Assembly (NCBI GenBank): GCA_937895845.1
Contig: CALBLK010000011.1
Span: forward strand, 1 to 55,879
DNA length: 55,879 nt
Direction: 5' to 3'
Source: an uncultured Prevotella sp.
Lineage (GTDB): Bacteria > Bacteroidota > Bacteroidia > Bacteroidales > Bacteroidaceae
This document shows positions 6,555 to 16,087 of the stretch, piece by piece. A program made the translations under genes and the position numbers. The notes below the pieces were generated by a model, which saw only the letters and a list, made by a program, of their open reading frames with translations, searched no databases and had not been told where the DNA came from. Position 1 is the stretch's first letter. Every line of letters begins with the position of its first letter.

Positions 6555-8972
6555 ATGAACAGACAAGTCGCCCTTGCTGTCGCCGTGACTATTTCGTCAT
6601 TGGCAGTCAGCGGGCAGCCAAGGCATGATGTGCAGTTACATGACGGATGGCTATTCTCACGCGACAAAGTGAAATGGGACAGCGTGACAGTGCCTCACGA
6701 CTGGGCCATCGCTGGCCCGTTTGATAAAAAATGGGACTTGCAGACTGTGGCTATCGAACAGAATGGGGAAAAGGAAAAGACGGAGAAGTCAGGTCGGTCG
6801 GGTGCTCTTCCGTGGATAGGGGAGGGCTACTATAAGCGCGTCATAGCCATAGCCAAAGGCTGCCGCCATGCGGAGCTGCTTTTTGACGGGGCAATGAGTG
6901 AGCCTGCTGTTTGGGTTAATGGGAAAAAGGCAGGCTATTGGGCCTATGGATACAATGCTTTCAGTGTAGACATCACGCCTTTTATCCATGAAGGCGATAA
7001 TCTTGTTGAGGTTAATTTGAAAAACAAGGAAGAAAGTAGCCGCTGGTATCCTGGTGGCGGCATTTTCCGCCAGGTGAGACTTCTGACTACTGGCGACGCG
7101 CATATTGAAACTTGGAGCGTTTATGCCAGAACGGTGGAGGCTGACCTAAGGAAGGCAACACTCTGTGTCAGTGCAACCGTCGCTGGCCGGTTGCACAGTG
7201 ACAGGGCTGGCATTGAGATGGCCCTTTATGACAAGCGGGGAGGCTTTGTGGCTGCCAGCCGGCTCGAACCGACGGCTGATGGTAAACTGACAACCCGGCT
7301 TGATGTGGACAAGCCACAACTGTGGTCACCCGAGTCCCCTTACCTGTATAAACTGGTGACACGTGTCTATGTGGACGACCGTATTGCTGACGAGCAGGTC
7401 ACACCGGTTGGAATACGCACGGTTAAGGTCTCCAAGGAACATGGGTTCCAGTTGAATGGCGTGACGCGTAAAATCAAGGGTGTCTGTTTGCACCACGATT
7501 TGGGACCGCTGGGCGCAGCAGAGAACGAGGCGGCCATGATACGTCAGATAAAGATGATGAAAGAAATGGGATGTGATGCGATTAGGACGGCGCACAACAT
7601 GCCTTCCACAATGATGATGAACATCTGTGACTCGCTGGGTATGATGGTGATGGCAGAAAGTTTCGACATGTGGAATTACCCTAAATGCAAGAATGGTTAT
7701 GCGCGCTTTTTCAAAGAGTGGAGCGACAAAGATATTAGAAACCTGGTGCTTAACCACCGCAACCATCCGTCTGTCGTGATGTGGAGTATTGGCAATGAAA
7801 TTCCTGAGCAAGGGATGAAGAGTGGCCCCGGCATCACTCGTCATCTGCAAGACCTGTGTCATCAGCTTGACCCCTCGCGTCCGGTGACACAGGGTTTGGA
7901 CCGAATTGATAATGCTTTAAAGACCGGTGTCGCACAAATGATGGATGTTCCAGGGCTTAACTACCGGCTGAACCGCTATTTGCCATCCATAGAAAAACTT
8001 CCGCAAGGATTCCTCTTAGGTTCTGAAACAGCATCGACAGTAAGCAGCCGTGGCGTGTATAAGTTCCCTGTCGTGGTGGGTAGTGGAAAAACATATCCAG
8101 ACGGACAGTGCAGCGCTTACGATACGGAATACTGTTCCTGGAGCAACTTGCCAGATGACGACTGGAGGATGCAGGATGATAACCCCTGGGTTATCGGTGA
8201 GTTTGTGTGGACTGGCTATGATTATCTTGGCGAGCCTACACCTTACGACACGTATTGGCCTAGCCGTTCAAGCTACTTTGGCATCTGTGACTTGGCTGGT
8301 TTGCCAAAGGACCGCTATTTCCTTTACCGAAGTAAGTGGAACACTGCCAAGCATACCACTCACATTCTTCCGCATTGGACTTGGCCGGGCCGTGAGGGCA
8401 AGGTGACCCCCGTCTATTGTTACACTGACGGGGTAGAGGGCGAGCTGTTTGTCAACGGAAAGAGCCAGGGGCGTGTGCGTAAGGATGCCTCCAGGCGCTT
8501 GGACCGCTATCGGCTGCGTTGGAATGATGTGGTTTACGAACCTGGTGAGATAAAGGTGGTGACCTATGATGCCGATGGGAAGAAAATAGGCGAGGATGTC
8601 CGGCAGACAGCCGGTGCCCCCTCACAGATAGTGTTATCGGTGGAATGCTCGGAGAGGGACGGCCAGCTGAAAGCCACAGGCAGAGATCTTGCCTTTGTTA
8701 CAGTGTCACTGGCTGACAAGAATGGTGTCTTTGTTCCCACGGCAGCCGATGAACTTACATTCGAGGTGTCGGGTGCCGGTAGCTTTGAAGCCGTTTGCAA
8801 TGGTGACGCCACATCGCTCGAGTCGTTCAAACAGCCAAAAATGAAACTTTTCAGTGGCAAGCTTGTACTCGTTGTGCGTGGCAGCAGTCACCCCGGTGAC
8901 ATCATCGTAAAGGTGACCAATGGTAAACGCAAGTTAGAACGGAAGATTCTGCTTCACAATGTGGCTGTCTGA
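6555..8972 (+). CDS. Secreted GH2 beta-galactosidase-like glycoside hydrolase
   Basis: The protein has about 805 residues from the ATG at 6555; a TTG two codons earlier is a less likely start. It has a signal peptide (about residues 1-20, ending near SGQ). Then come the GH2 sugar-binding domain with VPHDWAI (about 25-185), the immunoglobulin-like domain (about 190-290) and the TIM barrel (about 290-590). The acid/base glutamate is in MWSIGNEIPEQG and the likely nucleophile glutamate is in LLGSETAS. C-terminal beta-sandwich domains of the type common in Bacteroidota GH2 enzymes follow, with DGVEGELFVNGKSQG. The role is inferred to be periplasmic trimming of galactosides from plant or host glycans; the exact substrate cannot be read from sequence. 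No SusC/SusD pair is nearby. Confidence 0.9.
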   Translation: MNRQVALAVAVTISSLAVSGQPRHDVQLHDGWLFSRDKVKWDSVTVPHDWAIAGPFDKKWDLQTVAIEQNGEKEKTEKSGRSGALPWIGEGYYKRVIAIAKGCRHAELLFDGAMSEPAVWVNGKKAGYWAYGYNAFSVDITPFIHEGDNLVEVNLKNKEESSRWYPGGGIFRQVRLLTTGDAHIETWSVYARTVEADLRKATLCVSATVAGRLHSDRAGIEMALYDKRGGFVAASRLEPTADGKLTTRLDVDKPQLWSPESPYLYKLVTRVYVDDRIADEQVTPVGIRTVKVSKEHGFQLNGVTRKIKGVCLHHDLGPLGAAENEAAMIRQIKMMKEMGCDAIRTAHNMPSTMMMNICDSLGMMVMAESFDMWNYPKCKNGYARFFKEWSDKDIRNLVLNHRNHPSVVMWSIGNEIPEQGMKSGPGITRHLQDLCHQLDPSRPVTQGLDRIDNALKTGVAQMMDVPGLNYRLNRYLPSIEKLPQGFLLGSETASTVSSRGVYKFPVVVGSGKTYPDGQCSAYDTEYCSWSNLPDDDWRMQDDNPWVIGEFVWTGYDYLGEPTPYDTYWPSRSSYFGICDLAGLPKDRYFLYRSKWNTAKHTTHILPHWTWPGREGKVTPVYCYTDGVEGELFVNGKSQGRVRKDASRRLDRYRLRWNDVVYEPGEIKVVTYDADGKKIGEDVRQTAGAPSQIVLSVECSERDGQLKATGRDLAFVTVSLADKNGVFVPTAADELTFEVSGAGSFEAVCNGDATSLESFKQPKMKLFSGKLVLVVRGSSHPGDIIVKVTNGKRKLERKILLHNVAV

Positions 8973-8990
8973 CAGTCAGACCGCCACATT
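8958..8990. terminator. Palindromic terminator between GH2 gene and pyrI
   Basis: A 33-nt near-perfect palindrome (arms AATGTGGCTGTCTGAC and GTCAGACCGCCACATT, one mismatch, centred at 8974) spans the stop codon of the GH2 gene and ends next to the pyrI stop. It probably serves both convergent genes. A further GTCAGAC copy follows at 8991-8997. Confidence 0.6.
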
Positions 8991-8991
8991 G

Positions 8992-9447
8992 TCAGACAAG
9001 TTTTACATTGTTGATGTCCTGCTCTTTCTCGCAATAGTGACACACCAGCACACCCTGTTTCTTGTTGATAACATGAAACAGGGTTTTCATTGGTTCGTTG
9101 TTGGTGATGCATTTAGGGTTGTTGCACTTCACGATGCCTCGTAGGTCATCAGGGGTGGTAACTGTTTTCTTTTCTACAACCTCATAGTCATGTATGATGT
9201 TCAGCACAATGTTTGGTGCCACTACCGACAGGCGCGAAATCTCTTCATCTGTGAAAAACTTATCTTCTGCCTTGATAATGCCTTTCCTGCCCAGTTTCTT
9301 TGAGTGGTAGTTGTACCCGATGGTTACCGGCGTTGTGAGTTTTTCCAGCCCGAGAAGCGTCACCACCTGGTAGGTCTTCTCTGTGGGTATGTGGTCAATG
9401 ACCGTGCCGTTCTTGATGGCGGCCACAAGCATTTCTTTCTTTGCCAT
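8992..9447 (-). CDS. pyrI: Aspartate carbamoyltransferase regulatory chain
   Basis: PyrI binds nucleotide effectors and joins catalytic PyrB trimers into the allosteric enzyme that commits carbon to pyrimidine synthesis. The 151-residue protein has an N-terminal effector-binding domain (VAAIKNGTVIDHIP, GYNYHSKKLGRKGIIK). Its C-terminal zinc domain has four cysteines in the pattern C-x4-C then C-x2-C (CNNPKC, CHYC). Length and motif order are normal. It follows pyrB by 12 nt on the minus strand, so the two are one operon and assemble together. Confidence 0.95.
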   Translation of the reverse strand: MAKKEMLVAAIKNGTVIDHIPTEKTYQVVTLLGLEKLTTPVTIGYNYHSKKLGRKGIIKAEDKFFTDEEISRLSVVAPNIVLNIIHDYEVVEKKTVTTPDDLRGIVKCNNPKCITNNEPMKTLFHVINKKQGVLVCHYCEKEQDINNVKLV

Positions 9448-9459
9448 AATGAATCTCTT

Positions 9460-10407
9460 TTACAGAATGATAGTTTTGTCGTTTCTCACATCATCGAGTG
9501 TCAGCCCCAGTACATCGCAAAAGATAGCCTGTCGGGCAAAGAGTCCGTTGCCCGCCTGCTGGATATAGTAGGCATGTGGGTTCTCGTCAACATCATAGCT
9601 AATCTCGTTGACGCGAGGCAGAGGGTGCAGAATCCGCATGTTTGCCTTGGCATTTGCCAGCATCTCGTTCTTCAGAATATATACATTTTTAACGCGCTCG
9701 TATTCCATCAGGTCTGAGAAACGTTCTTTTTGCACCCTGGTCATGTACAGTATGTCAGCATCGGCAATCACTTTTTCATTAAAGGCGGTGTGCTCCTGGT
9801 ACTTGATGTCATGTTCCTTACAATAAATTTTGTATTCTTGTGGCATGGCCAGCTCCTTAGGCGCCACGAAATGGAAGGTTGGGTTGAAGTGGCGCATGGC
9901 CATGATGAGTGAATGTACAGTGCGCCCATATTTCAAGTCACCTACCAAGTAGATGTTCAGGTTCTCAAGTGTGCCCTGCGTCTTGTAGATGGAGTACAGG
10001 TCAAGCATGCATTGCGAGGGATGCTGGTGTGCTCCGTCGCCTGCGTTGACAATGGGTATAGGTGCCACTTCGGCCGCATATTGTGCAGCTCCCTCGATAT
10101 AATGGCGCATTACAATGACATCGGCATAATTGCTCACCATCAGTATGGTGTCCTTTAGAGTCTCTCCCTTGGTTCCACTGGTTATCTTGGGGTCAGCAAA
10201 ACCGATGACACGGGCTCCGAGACGGTTGGCGGCTGTTTCGAAACTAAGGCGGGTGCGTGTGGACGGCTCAAAAAAGAGCGTGGCTATTACCTTGCCTTTT
10301 AGCAGCTCGCGGTTGGGATAACGTTCAAACTCTTTGGCCATTTCTATCAGATAGAGAATCTTCTCTTTCGTAAGGTTGGCGATGGTTACAAAATTATGCT
10401 TTTCCAT
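9460..10407 (-). CDS. pyrB: Aspartate carbamoyltransferase catalytic chain
   Basis: PyrB joins carbamoyl phosphate and aspartate in pyrimidine synthesis. The 315-residue protein shows the carbamoyl-phosphate motif FFEPSTRTRLSFE, the HPSQ motif in GDGAHQHPSQCMLD and the C-terminal HPLPRVNEI segment. Length is typical. The ATG is at 10405-10407 and pyrI follows closely. The gene is divergent from the PBP1A gene. Upstream, TACCTTAG (minus strand, near 10442-10449) is only an imperfect -7 match, so its promoter is uncertain. Confidence 0.96.
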   Translation of the reverse strand: MEKHNFVTIANLTKEKILYLIEMAKEFERYPNRELLKGKVIATLFFEPSTRTRLSFETAANRLGARVIGFADPKITSGTKGETLKDTILMVSNYADVIVMRHYIEGAAQYAAEVAPIPIVNAGDGAHQHPSQCMLDLYSIYKTQGTLENLNIYLVGDLKYGRTVHSLIMAMRHFNPTFHFVAPKELAMPQEYKIYCKEHDIKYQEHTAFNEKVIADADILYMTRVQKERFSDLMEYERVKNVYILKNEMLANAKANMRILHPLPRVNEISYDVDENPHAYYIQQAGNGLFARQAIFCDVLGLTLDDVRNDKTIIL

Positions 10408-10492
10408 TCGGTCAATTTGTATGCTAATCCTTTTTCGGTGCTAAGGTACGCATTTATTCTGATTCAAATGTGATAATATGGAAGAAAAGCTG

Positions 10493-10500
10493 TATTTTTG
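10493..10500 (+). promoter_or_regulatory. Candidate -7 element of the PBP1A gene
   Basis: TATTTTTG matches TAnnTTTG and lies 25 nt before the ATG. No TTG is found at the expected -33 position. Confidence 0.4.
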
Positions 10501-10525
10501 CACGAGAATCAAGTGACGAACAATC

Positions 10526-12847
10526 ATGAGGAGACTATTTATAGGAAGCCTTTGGACCCTTTTAGCCATCGGTGTTGTGGCCGCATTTATCTCATTCACA
10601 GCCATAGCGAAGGGATGGATAGGGTATATGCCGCCGGTGGAGGACTTGCAGAATCCTATCAGTAGGTTTGCCACGCAGATTTACTCCTCGGATATGCAGA
10701 TTATTGGCACTTGGAACTATAACAAGGAGAACCGTATTTGTGTGAACTACAGTGATCTCCCCCCCTCTCTGGTCAATGCGCTTATTGCTACTGAGGATGT
10801 GCGGTTTCGCGAGCATTCTGGCATTGATTTTGTCGCCCTCGGCCGTGCGGTGGTGAAGCGGGGATTCCTCGGCCAGGTTAGTGCAGGCGGAGGTTCGACC
10901 ATCACTCAGCAGCTGGCCAAACAGCTTTATTCAGGAAAGGCGCACAGCGTGACCGAGCGTTTGCTCCAAAAGCCCATCGAGTGGGTGATAGCTGTGCAAC
11001 TTGAGCGCAATTACACCAAGGACGAGATAATCGCGCTCTATCTAAACTATTTTGATTTCTTGCACAACGCCGTTGGCATCAAGACGGCTGCCAACACTTA
11101 TTTTTCAAAGGAGCCAAAAGACTTGACAGTTAATGAGTCAGCCATGTTGGTAGGCCTCTGCAAAAATCCCTCGTATTTCAATCCGGTGAGAAATCCTGAA
11201 CGTTGCCGTGAGCGACGCAACGTTGTCCTTGCTCAGATGGAGAAAGCTGGCTATATAACGGCTTTGGAACGTGACACGCTGTCTGAGAAACCGTTGGGAC
11301 TCAATTTCCATGTGGCCGACCACAAGGAGGGGCCGGCCACATATTTCCGCGAGTTTCTTCGCCTTTACATGACAGCAAGGAGGCCTGCGAGGGACAACTA
11401 CCCAGAATGGAACAGCGTGAAGTTCTACCAAGACTCCCTGAACTGGGAAAACGACCCACTGTATGGCTGGTGTAACAAGAACCGAAAGAAAAACGGTGAA
11501 CCCTATAATGTCTATACCGATGGATTAAAAGTGTTTACCACTGTCAACTTACGTATGCAGCGCTATGCGGAAATGGCCGTGAGGGAGCATGTGGCCAGAT
11601 TTCTGCAGCCGGCTTTCGACCGGGAGAACCGCGGCAAGTCAACAGCACCTTTCTCTGGCAAACTCACAGCTGAGCAGGTCAGAGGCATACTTGGCAGGTC
11701 TGTCCGTCAGTGTGAGCGATACCGCGTGATGAGGGCGGCCGGCTCCAGCGATGAGGATATTCGTCGCGCTTTCCGCACGCCGGTAGAGATGTCCGTGTTT
11801 ACTTATCATGGTGACATAGACACGTTGATGTCCCCTCTTGACTCCATTCGCTATTACAAAAAGTTCTTGCGTTGCGGCTTTATGAGCATGGACCCCAAGA
11901 ATGGTGAGGTCAAGGCTTACATCGGCGGCTTGGATTTCACCCATTTCAACTACGATATGTGCATGGATGGGCGCCGTCAGGTTGGCTCAACCATCAAGCC
12001 TTTCCTTTACTCTCTGGCCATGGAAAATGGCTTCACCCCATGCGATATGGCCCCAAATGTGCAGCAAACCTATATTGTTGCCGGCCGCCCTTGGACACCG
12101 CGTAATGCCAGCCATAAACGCTACGGTCAGATGGTACCACTTAAATGGGGACTGGCACAGTCGAACAACTGGATTTCTGCCTATCTGATGAGCAAGCTCA
12201 ATCCTCGGGCTTTTGTGACGCTGTTGCATGAGTATGGCATTCAGGACCCTAAGATCCATCCGTCAATGGCCCTCTGTCTCGGTCCCTGTGACATCTCGGT
12301 CGCCGAGATGGTTAGTGCCTATACCGCTTTTGCCAACCATGGCATCCGTTGCGCTCCCCTCTTTGTCACACGGATTGAAGACAGCGAGGGCAATATCGTG
12401 GCACAGTTCACACCGCGCATGAACGAGGTCATCAGCGAGGAGAGCGCCCTCCGAATGCTGTATATGCTGAGGGGGGTCGTAGATGGCGGAACGGCAGGGC
12501 GGTTGCGCTACCGCTATAATATGAAGGGTGAGATTGCCGGAAAGACCGGTACTACCAACAACAACAGCGACGCCTGGTTTATTGGCTTCACTCCCTCGTT
12601 AGTCAGCGGAGTGTGGGTCGGCGGCGATGACCGCGACATCCACTTTGACCGTATGAGCATGGGACAGGGAGCTACGATGGCCCTGCCCGTCTGGGCTTAT
12701 TATATGAAACGTGTACTGGCCGACAAGTCGCTTGGCTATTCAGACCTTGAAACTTTTGGACTGCCTGCTGACTACAATCCATGCGCTACTGAAGAAGAAG
12801 CCGAGCCCGATGAAGGTATGAATGACATTGAGGAGGTGTTTGAATAG
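10526..12847 (+). CDS. Class A penicillin-binding protein (PBP1A type)
   Basis: This bifunctional peptidoglycan synthase has 773 residues. An N-terminal membrane anchor (about residues 8-30) is followed by a GT51 transglycosylase domain (EDVRFREHSGID, GGSTITQQLAKQ, about 60-240). The transpeptidase domain has the serine motif GSTIKPF, the SNN motif (QSNNWISAYL) and the KTG motif (GEIAGKTGTTNNNSDAWF). A short acidic tail ends the protein. All catalytic motifs are present. It polymerises glycan strands and cross-links them at the outer face of the inner membrane. It abuts truA, whose ATG is 6 nt after its stop. Confidence 0.94.
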   Translation: MRRLFIGSLWTLLAIGVVAAFISFTAIAKGWIGYMPPVEDLQNPISRFATQIYSSDMQIIGTWNYNKENRICVNYSDLPPSLVNALIATEDVRFREHSGIDFVALGRAVVKRGFLGQVSAGGGSTITQQLAKQLYSGKAHSVTERLLQKPIEWVIAVQLERNYTKDEIIALYLNYFDFLHNAVGIKTAANTYFSKEPKDLTVNESAMLVGLCKNPSYFNPVRNPERCRERRNVVLAQMEKAGYITALERDTLSEKPLGLNFHVADHKEGPATYFREFLRLYMTARRPARDNYPEWNSVKFYQDSLNWENDPLYGWCNKNRKKNGEPYNVYTDGLKVFTTVNLRMQRYAEMAVREHVARFLQPAFDRENRGKSTAPFSGKLTAEQVRGILGRSVRQCERYRVMRAAGSSDEDIRRAFRTPVEMSVFTYHGDIDTLMSPLDSIRYYKKFLRCGFMSMDPKNGEVKAYIGGLDFTHFNYDMCMDGRRQVGSTIKPFLYSLAMENGFTPCDMAPNVQQTYIVAGRPWTPRNASHKRYGQMVPLKWGLAQSNNWISAYLMSKLNPRAFVTLLHEYGIQDPKIHPSMALCLGPCDISVAEMVSAYTAFANHGIRCAPLFVTRIEDSEGNIVAQFTPRMNEVISEESALRMLYMLRGVVDGGTAGRLRYRYNMKGEIAGKTGTTNNNSDAWFIGFTPSLVSGVWVGGDDRDIHFDRMSMGQGATMALPVWAYYMKRVLADKSLGYSDLETFGLPADYNPCATEEEAEPDEGMNDIEEVFE

Positions 12848-12853
12848 GTGGTG

Positions 12854-13663
12854 ATGGCAAGGTATTTTGCGACATTCAGTTATGACGGCACCCGTTACCA
12901 TGGGTGGCAGATACAGCCAAACGGTATCAGTGTTCAGGAGGTGATGGAGGACGCTTTGTCCAAACTGCTGAGACAACCTATTTCGCTGACCGCGGCCGGC
13001 AGGACAGATGCTGGTGTGCATGCCAGAATGATGGTGGCACACTTTGACTCTGACCGAGTATCCGACTGCCCCCAGTTAGTCTTCAAACTTAACCGGTTAC
13101 TTCCATGTGACATCGCTGTGAGCAGAGTGGAACAGGTCGCCCCTGCCATGCACGCCCGTTTTAGTGCCATACGCCGCACATACCGTTATTATATTCATAC
13201 AGACAAGAGCCCCTTTCTTCGCCACTATTCGTGCGAGCTTCGCTATCCGCTTGACTTTGAACTGATGAACGAGGCTGCTCATATCTTGCTGGATTATAAT
13301 GACTTCTGTACTTTCTGTAAGAGCCATTCAGATGTTAAGACCACCTTGTGCCATGTTTATTCGTCCGAATGGCACCAAATTGCTCCTAATGCGTGGTTCT
13401 TTGAAATCTCGGCCAATCGGTTTCTCCGCAACATGGTGCGTGCTGTCGTTGGCACACTCATTGAGGTGGGTCGCCACAGACTGACCCCTGAGGGTTTCCG
13501 AGGCGTGATAGAAACAGGTTGCAGAACGGCTGCCGGGGAGTCTATGCCCGGCCATGCCCTCTTTCTGGAGCGTGTGGAATATGGCCTTTGTGCCGTTGGT
13601 AATCAAGAAGACAATAAACAAATAAATAACAATAATGTAGATAATCATAATTATATTATGTAA
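12854..13663 (+). CDS. truA: tRNA pseudouridine(38-40) synthase TruA
   Basis: TruA converts uridines 38-40 of the tRNA anticodon arm to pseudouridine. The protein has about 269 residues from the ATG at 12854 (two GTG codons precede it). It starts RYFATFSYDGTRYHGWQ and has the catalytic aspartate in the motif AAGRTDAGVHA. FRYYIHTDKSP-like and RFLRNMVRAVVGTL segments are also present. The last 20 or so residues are Asn-rich (NKQINNNNVDNHNY) and AT-rich in DNA, unlike the rest. It directly follows the PBP1A gene. Confidence 0.95.
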   Translation: MARYFATFSYDGTRYHGWQIQPNGISVQEVMEDALSKLLRQPISLTAAGRTDAGVHARMMVAHFDSDRVSDCPQLVFKLNRLLPCDIAVSRVEQVAPAMHARFSAIRRTYRYYIHTDKSPFLRHYSCELRYPLDFELMNEAAHILLDYNDFCTFCKSHSDVKTTLCHVYSSEWHQIAPNAWFFEISANRFLRNMVRAVVGTLIEVGRHRLTPEGFRGVIETGCRTAAGESMPGHALFLERVEYGLCAVGNQEDNKQINNNNVDNHNYIM

Positions 13664-13833
13664 CTGATTGGGTAATTTTAAGTCATTATGTACTTTCTTC
13701 TCGCTTGTTTGTCATGCAGTTGTCGGTCATGTGGCTCGCGCAACATTTCCTTTCCTAACTGATAAATACCATCCTCAAATTTAGTATTGTCTTCTCGTGA
13801 AGATTTTGGTTACCTGCTTAATAATTGCTGACT

Positions 13834-14751
13834 ATGTGGTTGTTACTCGCATTTTTATCTGCCGCCCTGCTGGGATTTTACGACTCGTTTAAGAAAAAGT
13901 CGCTCAAAGATAACGCCGTTATACCAGTGTTGTTTCTCAACACACTGTTCTCGTCCTTGCTCTTTCTTCCATTTATCATTATCAGTGCCAATACCGACTG
14001 GCTCGTATCAACTCCCTTCCAGACGGCGGAAGGTGGATGGGCAGAGCACCGCTACATCCTACTGAAGAGTGTCATTGTACTGAGCAGTTGGGTGCTTGGC
14101 TATTTTGGAATGAAACATCTGCCGCTTACCATTGTCGGTCCCATCAATGCCACCCGGCCCGTTATGGTGCTTGTTGGCGCTTTTCTGGTGTTTGGCGAGC
14201 GGCTTAATTTGTGGCAGTGGGCTGGTGTGTTGCTTGCCGTCATTTCGTTTTTCATGCTCAGTAGGAGCAGTCGCAAGGAAGGCATTGATTTCAAACACGA
14301 CCACTGGATATGGATGATTGTTGGCGCTGCAGCCCTGGGCGCCATCAGTGGTCTCTACGACAAGTACCTGATGGCATCGCCTGCCGATGGTGGAGTAGGG
14401 CTTAACCGCATGATGGTACAAAGTTGGTATAATATCTACCAGTGCGGAATGATGGGCTTGATGCTTCTTCTGCTGTGGTGGCCCAAGCGAAAGCACACCA
14501 CCCCGTTCCGCTGGGACTGGGCTGTCATTGGAGTGAGCGTGTTTCTGAGCACTGCAGACTTTGTCTATTTCTACTCGCTCAGCCTCCACGGGGCAATGAT
14601 AAGTATCGTCTCCATGATTCGCCGCGGAAGCGTGGTGGTCAGCTTTCTCTTTGGCGCGGCCTTCTTTCATGAGAAGAACCTCAAGGCAAAGTTTGTCGAC
14701 CTTGTCCTGGTTCTCTTGGGAATGGTCTGTCTCTATATCGGCTCAAAATAG
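13834..14751 (+). CDS. EamA/DMT-family membrane transporter
   Basis: A polytopic membrane protein of about 305 residues, read from the ATG at 13834 (an in-frame TTG lies upstream). It has about ten hydrophobic segments arranged as two repeats of five, as in the drug/metabolite transporter superfamily. Features include a short cytosolic start (FYDSFKKKSLKDNAV), LTIVGPINATRPVMVLVGAFLVFGE in the first half and LHGAMISIVSMIRRGSVVVSFLFGAAFF in the second. The substrate is unknown. It is preceded by about 170 nt with no clear promoter and followed by rarA after 47 nt. Confidence 0.82.
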   Translation: MWLLLAFLSAALLGFYDSFKKKSLKDNAVIPVLFLNTLFSSLLFLPFIIISANTDWLVSTPFQTAEGGWAEHRYILLKSVIVLSSWVLGYFGMKHLPLTIVGPINATRPVMVLVGAFLVFGERLNLWQWAGVLLAVISFFMLSRSSRKEGIDFKHDHWIWMIVGAAALGAISGLYDKYLMASPADGGVGLNRMMVQSWYNIYQCGMMGLMLLLLWWPKRKHTTPFRWDWAVIGVSVFLSTADFVYFYSLSLHGAMISIVSMIRRGSVVVSFLFGAAFFHEKNLKAKFVDLVLVLLGMVCLYIGSK

Positions 14752-14798
14752 TCAGTTCGTCTTTTTACGGTAGGTGATAACTTTATAGCATATCAGAT

Positions 14799-16076
14799 AT
14801 GTCTCAGCCTTTAGCGGAAAGAATGCGCCCCACAACGCTTGACGAGTATATAGGCCAACGCCATTTGGTTGGCCCTGGGGCCGTGTTGCGCCAGATGATT
14901 GAATCCGGACGAATCCCATCGTTCATTCTCTGGGGGCCTCCTGGAGTGGGCAAAACCACGCTCGCGCAGATTGTAGCCCGCCAGTTGCAAACCCCTTTTT
15001 ACACTCTCAGTGCTGTAACCAGCGGCGTAAAGGACGTGCGCGAGGTGATTGACAAGGCAGCCAAGGGGCGTTTTTTCTCTGAAGCGTCGCCCATACTCTT
15101 TATCGACGAGATACACCGTTTCAGTAAGTCGCAGCAAGATTCGCTTCTGGGAGCCGTTGAGAAAGGTGTTGTGACCTTGATTGGTGCCACCACAGAGAAT
15201 CCCTCGTTCGAGGTGATACGTCCTTTGCTTTCACGTTGTCAGATTTATGTGCTCAAGCCGCTGGAGAAAGACGACTTGCTTGAGCTGCTTCACCGGGCAG
15301 TGTCAAAGGACACCATACTCTCGCAGCGTAAAATCACACTCTCGCAGACTGATGCCATGTTGCGTTACAGTGGTGGCGATGCGCGCAAGTTGCTTAACAT
15401 CCTTGAACTTGTGACAGAGTCCGCACCCGACGGGCCTGTTGTTATCACTGATGATATGGTCGTGGAGCGGCTGCAGCAGAATCCGCTCGCCTACGACAAG
15501 GGCGGGGATATGCACTATGACATTATCTCTGCCTTTATCAAGAGCATACGCGGAAGCGACCCAGATGCTGCGCTCTACTGGTTGGCAAGAATGATAGAGG
15601 GTGGCGAGGATCCCAAGTTCATTGCCAGACGGCTGGTTATCAGCGCAGCCGAGGACATTGGGTTAGCCAACCCCAACGCACTGCTGCTGGCCAATGCAGC
15701 CTTTGATGCCGTCAGTAAAATAGGCTGGCCCGAGGGTCGCATCCCATTGGCTGAGGCCACAGTCTATCTGGCAACCAGTGCCAAAAGCAACTCTGCCTAT
15801 ATGGGCATCAACAAGGCGCTTGAGACTGTGCGGGCCACTGGCAACCAGCCTGTGCCGCTGCCCATACGCAATGCGCCGACAAAGTTGATGAAGGACTTGG
15901 GCTATCATGATGGCTATCTCTACCCGCACGACTATCCCGGAAACTTTGTTGAACAGCAGTATCTGCCCGACCAGCTGAAGGGTGTCAGACTGTGGAAGGG
16001 GCAGGATAATCCGTCGGAACTTAAGATGGTGGAACGGATGGACAGACTTTGGAAGAATAAATCATCATTAAAATAG
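14799..16076 (+). CDS. rarA: Replication-associated recombination ATPase RarA (MgsA)
   Basis: This AAA+ ATPase of the clamp-loader clade acts at stalled replication forks. The 425-residue protein starts PLAERMRPTTLDEYIGQRHL. Walker A is WGPPGVGKTT, Walker B is LFIDEIHRFSKSQQD, sensor 1 is GATTENPSFEV and the arginine-finger region is LLSRCQIY. The C-terminal tetramerisation domain is complete, with RRLVISAAEDIGLANPNAL and the HDGYLYPHDYPGNFVEQQYLP motif. Length is normal. It is followed 11 nt later by a dehydrogenase gene. Confidence 0.95.
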   Translation: MSQPLAERMRPTTLDEYIGQRHLVGPGAVLRQMIESGRIPSFILWGPPGVGKTTLAQIVARQLQTPFYTLSAVTSGVKDVREVIDKAAKGRFFSEASPILFIDEIHRFSKSQQDSLLGAVEKGVVTLIGATTENPSFEVIRPLLSRCQIYVLKPLEKDDLLELLHRAVSKDTILSQRKITLSQTDAMLRYSGGDARKLLNILELVTESAPDGPVVITDDMVVERLQQNPLAYDKGGDMHYDIISAFIKSIRGSDPDAALYWLARMIEGGEDPKFIARRLVISAAEDIGLANPNALLLANAAFDAVSKIGWPEGRIPLAEATVYLATSAKSNSAYMGINKALETVRATGNQPVPLPIRNAPTKLMKDLGYHDGYLYPHDYPGNFVEQQYLPDQLKGVRLWKGQDNPSELKMVERMDRLWKNKSSLK

Positions 16077-16087
16077 AATTTGAAATT